The notes below the pieces were generated by a model. It ran no database searches. It worked only from the letters and a program-made list of their open reading frames with translations, and was not told the DNA's origin. Below are positions 1 to 4,974 of a stretch of DNA of 6,478 nucleotides, in pieces. Numbering within the stretch: position 1 is the first letter of the stretch; every line of letters begins with the position of its first letter. Origin of the DNA: Oscillospiraceae bacterium (GTDB taxonomy: Bacteria > Bacillota_A > Clostridia > Oscillospirales > JAAYXM01); assembly GCA_017408185.1 (NCBI GenBank), contig JAFQVE010000022.1, positions 1 through 6,478 on the forward strand, given 5' to 3'. The position numbers and the translations under genes were made by a program.

Positions 1-2498
1 AATATTTCATCCAGCAAATAATCGCACTGCACGATTTTTTCCATGAGCATGCTTCTCGTGACATAATAATGGTTTGCCGCTTCATAACCGACAGAGCTGT
101 TTCTAAGCATAATCCTGTATGCAGTTTCAGCAAGCACACGCTCGCTTTTTACGAGCTCTCGCATTCTGTTTTTATCACACTTTCCGTCGCGTTCGATATA
201 AAAGCTTATCTGATTATACGATGCTTTAAAAAGTGTATAGCAATACTTCGCCATATCAGAAAACTCGCATTCGGGAACAGCTTCTATCACCGAAAGTCCA
301 TATTCCCATTCGGCGACAAGCTTTTCATACTGCTTTTGCAAAACATCAACAGTATACAATACCCCTTTTCCGCCACACGCAATCGTGCTTGCAGGAGAAC
401 CGCACCATGATGCAACATCATCGAACGGAAAACCCGTCATTGTTGCGCGCATTCCCGACGGCTCGGGATAAAGCAAATTTGCGGCACCCGCATTCGCCGG
501 CCCCATATAGATATGCTTCCAATTAAACGGATAGTTCGAAAAAGCACGACAGAAATATCCTACTGCAGATTTCACCTTATCTGCATATTTACCATAGTTT
601 TCTTTCAGAACTTCCGAATATGCATCTGCATCGTTTTCCTCATCCTCAAAAAAATATGCTGCAGCAATCTTTATATTATCGGAAACATATCCTCCAAGCG
701 TCCATGAAAGCATAAGGTGCTCCACGCCTTCATCTATGAGCCTTTCCATATGGTTTACAATATTCTCATAAACAGGAATAAACGGGGCGGTTGATGCCTC
801 CCACGAATTATTTATCTGAACTTTAGCCGCCGTTTCAAGCCCGTTATTCTTTGCGTATTTCCATATCCTTTTTGCGCCTTCTCCCGGACCTATAATTGAC
901 AATGAATAGTCAATTATTTCATCTTTCACGCCGCCAATCTCGAACGGAATTCCTGTTTCGCTCACCTCAAGCACCTTAACGTTTCCGGGAAGATGTGCAA
1001 TCGTTTTCTCCGCTTGCTCTTTTCCGATTGTATTTTCCAGCGACCACGAATAATAGAAAAAGCTGATATCCGGATTTGCTTTATAAACTGCATCTGCCAT
1101 CGTTTTTAGTATGTCACCTATGACCTCCGACGGCTGTCTTTTTCCGCACACAGGGCACATTACATCGCCGCTTACATCCGTTCCGTCCGAATAACAAAGC
1201 GTCCTGTTTTCCGTCTGTGTTATAGCTATAAAGCCTCCAAGCAACGGTACATTTTCGCATACTGAAGAAAGTGCCTCGCGAAGATATTTATGCACCTCGG
1301 AATGAGATGAGCAAAGGCACGGATATCCGCCTACGAGCTCCGAACCGCGAAGCTCAGGTCTTTTTTCAAAAAAACTTTCGGGAAGCCCTCTCGGCTCGTT
1401 TATATACATATACACCTTTATCCCGAAGCGCGCAGCACGCTCGGTAAGCTTGCGAAGTGCGTCGATTCGCTTTTCCCAGCCTTTACATAGCACGGCATCA
1501 AATGGGTATGGTGCTATTCTGTATAACACACCCTGAATCCACACGCCGTTTATTCCGCATCGTGCGTAGCTTTGAAGAAGCTTATCGGGGAACGATATTT
1601 CCGTGTCTTTATCAAGAACATCGCCATAGAGGCCACAAAAAGAATATATGATTCTCGATTTTATCTTTGCCTTCCTCTTATAGCTCTTTATGTCAAACGA
1701 AAGCGTTCCTGCACTCTCCGCGAGATTTTCGAGAAACATAAGCGCACGCAATATTCCCGCCGGGGCAGCTGCACGGATTGATATTTTTTCTTCCGATATA
1801 TCTATCTCGTGATATTCCTCATCCCCTGATACGATGCATATGTCAAGCTCTATGTATTTTTCGCCGACTTCGGAAAACGAGACACCAAAGCTCTTTGCAA
1901 AACGCAAAAAATCCTCAACAAACGCTTCGCAACCTTTGCAGGATGGGCGGCATTTTATTGCCCAGTCGGATGTGACGTTTACCTCTTTTATCTTCGGAGT
2001 TATTATAGATTCATACTTCTTATTAAAGAACTCGAACGGAGCGGTACGCTCCTCACTCTCATAATTGCGAACAGACTCACAAACTGTTTTTCGTATTTTC
2101 TCCGTTTGCTTTTTCTCAGTTTCGGAAAGTTCGCGGTATAAAACATGTTCACACTCACACTTTTTTCCCAACTTAGAACCGAGATAGTCATCCTCTTTAA
2201 GAATATACGAAAGACGTTCTTCATCAATATCAAGAAGCTTGAAAATCTGCTCATATGGCAAGAGATTCCATACTTGCTTGAGAATCGAGATATATCCGCG
2301 GCTCATCCATTCATCGAGATTTTTTTGCTCGCCAAGCCCCATTTCAGATGCCGCGCGGCAGACATTTTCTTCGCTTGTTTGTATAACACTTGCTATACGC
2401 TTCGCCGAAACCATTTCCCACAGACGAAAAACAAGTGCCTGATGCGATGTCGGAAAATGCGGAATTTTTAGTGTGTTTTCACATTCTAAACTCATCAT
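1..2498 (-). CDS. Glycosidase-like protein with N-terminal HTH-like region, 3' end beyond left edge
   Basis: The frame is open without a stop from an ATG at 2498 to the left edge, giving 832 full codons. Residues about 33-55 (KRIASVIQTSEENV...) and 80-112 (LPYEQIFKLLDIDEE, then KEDDYLGSKLG) read as two helix-turn-helix-like units. Residues about 165-278 resemble the alpha/beta domain that precedes the barrel in GH20 and GH67 enzymes, including ISIRAAAPAGILRALMFLENL-type wording at 239-258. Residues about 279 to 700 look like a TIM barrel: strand 1 ends in CGINGVWIQGVLY (314-326), and TQTEN (427-431) is followed by C435 and CPVC (448-451). The tail from about 715 is helical and ends in the conserved-looking RNSSVGYEAANHYYVTR (799-815) and EKIVQCDYL, so the stop is probably close beyond the edge. 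There is no signal peptide. A second ATG follows at 2495; the ribosome site GGGGG (2506-2510) sits 7 bases before the first. The gene lies 33 bases after the esterase, probably in the same operon. Glycoside hydrolysis is inferred from architecture; substrate and catalytic residues are unknown. Confidence 0.85.
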   Translation of the reverse strand, partial: MMSLECENTLKIPHFPTSHQALVFRLWEMVSAKRIASVIQTSEENVCRAASEMGLGEQKNLDEWMSRGYISILKQVWNLLPYEQIFKLLDIDEERLSYILKEDDYLGSKLGKKCECEHVLYRELSETEKKQTEKIRKTVCESVRNYESEERTAPFEFFNKKYESIITPKIKEVNVTSDWAIKCRPSCKGCEAFVEDFLRFAKSFGVSFSEVGEKYIELDICIVSGDEEYHEIDISEEKISIRAAAPAGILRALMFLENLAESAGTLSFDIKSYKRKAKIKSRIIYSFCGLYGDVLDKDTEISFPDKLLQSYARCGINGVWIQGVLYRIAPYPFDAVLCKGWEKRIDALRKLTERAARFGIKVYMYINEPRGLPESFFEKRPELRGSELVGGYPCLCSSHSEVHKYLREALSSVCENVPLLGGFIAITQTENRTLCYSDGTDVSGDVMCPVCGKRQPSEVIGDILKTMADAVYKANPDISFFYYSWSLENTIGKEQAEKTIAHLPGNVKVLEVSETGIPFEIGGVKDEIIDYSLSIIGPGEGAKRIWKYAKNNGLETAAKVQINNSWEASTAPFIPVYENIVNHMERLIDEGVEHLMLSWTLGGYVSDNIKIAAAYFFEDEENDADAYSEVLKENYGKYADKVKSAVGYFCRAFSNYPFNWKHIYMGPANAGAANLLYPEPSGMRATMTGFPFDDVASWCGSPASTIACGGKGVLYTVDVLQKQYEKLVAEWEYGLSVIEAVPECEFSDMAKYCYTLFKASYNQISFYIERDGKCDKNRMRELVKSERVLAETAYRIMLRNSSVGYEAANHYYVTRSMLMEKIVQCDYLLDEI
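2163..2402 (-). other. Tandem helix-turn-helix-like N-terminal region of the glycosidase-like protein
   Basis: Residues about 33-112 contain two short tri-helical-looking units. The first (AKRIASVIQTSEENVCRAAS) has the spacing of a resolvase/sigma-like HTH. The second (LPYEQIFKLLDIDEERLSY) is followed by KEDDYLGSKLG, an element I recall from related hypothetical glycosidase-like proteins. Whether it binds DNA is unknown; it could be a structural cap or an oligomerisation unit. The assignment rests on reading the motifs by eye. Confidence 0.5.
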
Positions 2499-2505
2499 TT
2501 TTTAA

Positions 2506-2510
2506 CCCCC
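2506..2510 (-). promoter_or_regulatory. Weak ribosome binding site of the glycosidase-like gene
   Basis: The minus strand reads GGGGG, then seven bases (TTAAAAA), then ATGATG. It pairs less well with the 16S tail than the AAGGAG and AAAGGGAG sites of the two upstream genes, but no better site is nearby. Confidence 0.45.
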
Positions 2511-2511
2511 G

Positions 2512-2525
2512 GAGAGATAACTCTC
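2512..2525 (-). other. Small intergenic inverted repeat (5-bp stem)
   Basis: GAGAG TTAT CTCTC forms a perfect 5-bp stem with a 4-base loop in the gap between the esterase stop and the glycosidase-like start, directly 5' of the GGGGG ribosome site. It has no following U-tract, so it is not an intrinsic terminator. It could modestly affect translation or mRNA ends, or be chance. Confidence 0.25.
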
Positions 2526-2531
2526 ATAATC

Positions 2532-3308
2532 TCATTCACGTTCAATGAATTTGCAAAAATCCTCAAATGCCGCAAGCTGTGACGGGCGCTTTAGTTCATA
2601 GAAGAAGCCGTGTTCAACGCCCGGATACACTTTCCACTGTGACTTGATTTTAAATTCAGAATGTTTGTCTGCGATTTTTTTGGTAAGCTCCGACGGAAAC
2701 AGGTGCTCATACTCTGCTTCCATAAAAAACAGCGGCGGGTTATCTTCCCTGATGTAGTTCTTTAATGACAACCGCTCAAACGGCTCTTTATTGTCCTCAT
2801 ATGAAGCCCCTGCGATATCTTGCATAACAGACCACATCGCCGGTTGTATGTTATCCCACGGGTGAAAGTCGTACGGTGTAGCTTGCAAAATACCTTTGCA
2901 CGGTTTTATCCACCCATTTTCGAGAATTGCATTCTCACCGCATTCTCCAGGGGCTGCACAAAGCAGAAGCGATGCAAGATGAGCCCCTGCCGAAACTCCG
3001 TAAACCGCAATCTTTAAAGGTCTTTCGAGTTCTTTTAAAACCGACACGAACTTATCATAGCTCTCTCTTATATCTTTTAACTGTTCAAATGCATCCTTTG
3101 CATCAAGACGGTAATCGGTTGAAGCGGCTATATGTCCACGTTGATTAAGCGCCTGCATAATCTCATGAAAATCTCTTCCCCCGCCTCTCCATCCGCCGCC
3201 ATGAACAAAGAACACCGCTATGTCTTTCGTGACGTTTTCCGGAACGAATACATCAAAAATCCTCCCTTTGACCAACGGAGAATCTAAATAATACGATTTA
3301 AATTCCAT
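2532..3308 (-). CDS. Alpha/beta-hydrolase, carbohydrate-esterase-like (BD-FAE/esterase-lipase type)
   Basis: This is a 258-residue alpha/beta-hydrolase fold protein, close to the usual length of the single-domain family. HGGGW (36-40) is the oxyanion-hole motif and GVSAG (104-108) is the nucleophile elbow with Ser106. H233 in GVEHGFF is the expected catalytic histidine. The acid position, normally Asp in a GxxDxxVP-like segment, reads AEYEHLFP, suggesting Glu201. There is no signal peptide or membrane segment, so it is probably cytoplasmic. The family hydrolyses esters, often acyl or acetyl groups on sugars or small molecules; the substrate here is unknown. I chose the ATG at 3308 because AAAGGGAG lies 6 bases upstream and the family-like sequence starts there. 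A GTG at 3347, with AGAGG 8 bases upstream, would add 13 residues and is possible. It follows the amidohydrolase by 52 bases (13 from the GTG) and precedes the glycosidase-like gene by 33. Confidence 0.93.
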   Translation of the reverse strand: MEFKSYYLDSPLVKGRIFDVFVPENVTKDIAVFFVHGGGWRGGGRDFHEIMQALNQRGHIAASTDYRLDAKDAFEQLKDIRESYDKFVSVLKELERPLKIAVYGVSAGAHLASLLLCAAPGECGENAILENGWIKPCKGILQATPYDFHPWDNIQPAMWSVMQDIAGASYEDNKEPFERLSLKNYIREDNPPLFFMEAEYEHLFPSELTKKIADKHSEFKIKSQWKVYPGVEHGFFYELKRPSQLAAFEDFCKFIERE

Positions 3309-3314
3309 AACAAA

Positions 3315-3322
3315 CTCCCTTT
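3315..3322 (-). promoter_or_regulatory. Ribosome binding site deciding the esterase start
   Basis: The minus strand reads AAAGGGAG, a 6-base spacer (TTTGTT), then ATG at 3308. This is stronger in combination with an ATG than the competing AGAGG (3356-3360) placed 8 bases before a GTG at 3347. Confidence 0.6.
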
Positions 3323-3360
3323 CATCGTACAGAAAAGGTGCACTCACTTTCTAAGCCTCT

Positions 3361-4938
3361 TTAGTTTTTAAAACAACGCTGTGCAATGCGACGCATATTC
3401 TCTCCTAAAATTTTCTTTTTATCCTCAACAGAGATATTGGAATATACAACCCATCCAAGCTGTGGACGCGGATCACGCATCGGTGCATCTGTGCCGTAAA
3501 GCACTTTATCTACCAGACCTTCTGCACAGAAATATTCTATAACACCCTCCGGAACCGTTGTGTAAGTAAGCTGCAAATATACATTATCATATTTCTTTGC
3601 AAGCTGTGCATACTGTTCGGCACATGGGAAATTTCTGCCTGCGTGGTCAAGGAAAAATGTAATATCCGGATATTTTTCCGCCAGTTCTTCCATATCGCTG
3701 AGATACGATGGATAATTTCCACTGTCCATAAGCGCGAACAGCCTGTTATCGTTGGCTATTTTAAGCCACGGTTCATATGCAGGGTCATTATATCTGACAC
3801 CCGTGCGGGAGTAAAACATTTTCATTCCCGGCATTTTTTCCTCTATATGATAGTGATATGCTTCTCTTTCTACATCTGCCACATAGTTCGGATCAATCAG
3901 AACATACGGATACACTCTCTTATCCCGCCTTGCCATATCCGAAACGATCTTGTTCCCCGCCTCACTGTCTGTCCATATACCCAGCCACGGTGCTACACAG
4001 TACTCATCAACGCCCATAGCATCCGACAGCTTTGACATGTGCGGCAAATCTCCGTTAATCATCGCCCAGCCCGCCCCGCAATTTCCGTTATCCTCAAGGA
4101 AATGAGCGTGCGAATCAAAAACAAATACGTCAAGAGGCTTCCCAAGCGCCGCCTGCTTCGCAATCTCATCGCTTTTTACTTCAACTTCCGCTGGAAGATC
4201 GATACCGCAAAGTCTTGCAAGATTACCACCCGACATAAGCTTCTTTTCCTCTTCGCTTATCTGTGCATAATCAATAAATGCACGCGCTGCACCCGGATTC
4301 ATTTTGGGAAGTCCGCTTCCAAAGCACACACGATCTGCACCAATTTCTTTCGCAATTACCTCAACACCATAATTCGCCTGCATTGTCGAAAGGTCTGCAT
4401 ATAAATTAGAGTATCTTTTCATATACGCCGCAAGATTATTAAAATCGGTCCACGAGGTTCCCAGAAGAACGATGTTGAGAGCGGGATGATTTGCAAGAAG
4501 CACCGAAAGCTCACCCCAGCTAATCTGAGCTTTTTCTACAAGTAGCGGAATCTTGTTTTTCTCAAGCTCGTTATAATATTCTCCCATAACATCTTCAGAT
4601 GGTGAAAAGCAATGCAGAGCGGGAAACATCGTTACCGCTATCATTTTCTTTCTTCTCATATCTTCTATGAATTCATAGGGCATGAGAAAGCTTCCTGTGT
4701 ATCCCGGTGCAATGGTATAACATCCATAGAAGCGGTGGTGCTTTTGAAGCTCCTCCGCGAGACGTTCATTGCCGTAGATGGGCGCGTAGTCACGCGCCCA
4801 TCCCGAATACACAAGTGCAGCAGATATCCCCGTTCTGTCCATAGAAGAAAGAACATCTTCACTTTTCCAGATTTCACGGCGGTTTTTGTACCCCCGTTTT
4901 CCAATGCATACATTTGAATCAAAATATATCAGTGACAT
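3361..4938 (-). CDS. Tandem amidohydrolase-2 family protein with degenerate N-terminal half
   Basis: The 525-residue protein consists of two related TIM-barrel halves, where a usual amidohydrolase-2 protein has one of about 250-350 residues. The C-terminal half (about 270-525) has FDSHAHF with the HxH pair H277/H279, LDHAG with H432, and YGTDAP with D484, the normal strand-1, strand-6 and strand-8 metal-site residues. The strand-5 histidine position appears to be ALMDSG (D405). The N-terminal half (1-248) follows the same plan, but reads YFDSNV at strand 1, FGSGLP at strand 8 and no histidine at the middle strands, so it is unlikely to bind metal. Both halves end alike: ISEEEKKLMSGGNLARL versus ISVEDKKKILGENMRRI. 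Such metal-dependent enzymes hydrolyse lactones or amides or decarboxylate aromatic acids; the reaction here is unknown. There is no signal peptide. The start is supported by AAGGAG 6 bases upstream. It lies 36 bases after the surface-protein stop. Confidence 0.92.
   Translation of the reverse strand: MSLIYFDSNVCIGKRGYKNRREIWKSEDVLSSMDRTGISAALVYSGWARDYAPIYGNERLAEELQKHHRFYGCYTIAPGYTGSFLMPYEFIEDMRRKKMIAVTMFPALHCFSPSEDVMGEYYNELEKNKIPLLVEKAQISWGELSVLLANHPALNIVLLGTSWTDFNNLAAYMKRYSNLYADLSTMQANYGVEVIAKEIGADRVCFGSGLPKMNPGAARAFIDYAQISEEEKKLMSGGNLARLCGIDLPAEVEVKSDEIAKQAALGKPLDVFVFDSHAHFLEDNGNCGAGWAMINGDLPHMSKLSDAMGVDEYCVAPWLGIWTDSEAGNKIVSDMARRDKRVYPYVLIDPNYVADVEREAYHYHIEEKMPGMKMFYSRTGVRYNDPAYEPWLKIANDNRLFALMDSGNYPSYLSDMEELAEKYPDITFFLDHAGRNFPCAEQYAQLAKKYDNVYLQLTYTTVPEGVIEYFCAEGLVDKVLYGTDAPMRDPRPQLGWVVYSNISVEDKKKILGENMRRIAQRCFKN
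4195..4938 (-). other. Degenerate N-terminal amidohydrolase half (no metal ligands)
   Basis: Residues 1-248 keep the barrel-like wording (NLYADLSTM, GADRVCFGSGLP, GNLARLCGI), but the HxH is replaced by DSN (7-9) and the strand-8 Asp by Gly209. The middle-strand His positions read VEKAQ and VLLGTS. It probably has a structural or substrate-shaping role next to the catalytic half, as an inference. Confidence 0.65.
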
Positions 4939-4944
4939 TCTTTT

Positions 4945-4950
4945 CTCCTT
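4945..4950 (-). promoter_or_regulatory. Ribosome binding site of the amidohydrolase gene
   Basis: The minus strand reads AAGGAG, a 6-base spacer (AAAAGA), then ATG. It is a near-consensus site and fixes this start confidently. Confidence 0.8.
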
Positions 4951-4974
4951 ATGATATCAGCTTGAATGCAAGTG

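Noticed and set aside
69..707. Several plus-strand open frames (69-410, 233-526, 513-707)
   Set aside because: They are antisense to the partial glycosidase-like gene, overlap each other and show no coherent protein motifs or good ribosome sites.
2003..2254. 83-codon minus-strand open frame
   Set aside because: It is a different frame inside the glycosidase-like gene, which is continuous through this interval.
1457..2471. Plus-strand open frames (1457-1651, 1572-1781, 1778-1975, 1834-2064, 2145-2471)
   Set aside because: All are antisense to the same long gene, with biased His/Arg/Cys composition; they are shadows.
3643..4404. Plus-strand open frames (3643-4035, 4039-4404)
   Set aside because: They are antisense to the catalytic part of the amidohydrolase, and no domains are recognisable.
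4612..4922. Overlapping plus and minus alternative frames at the start of the amidohydrolase gene
   Set aside because: The main frame has a near-consensus ribosome site and amidohydrolase motifs; the alternatives have neither.
4961..4972. CTTG-AATG-CAAG inverted repeat as a terminator after the surface protein
   Set aside because: The stem is only 4 bp and has no U-tract on the minus strand, so it is too weak for an intrinsic terminator.
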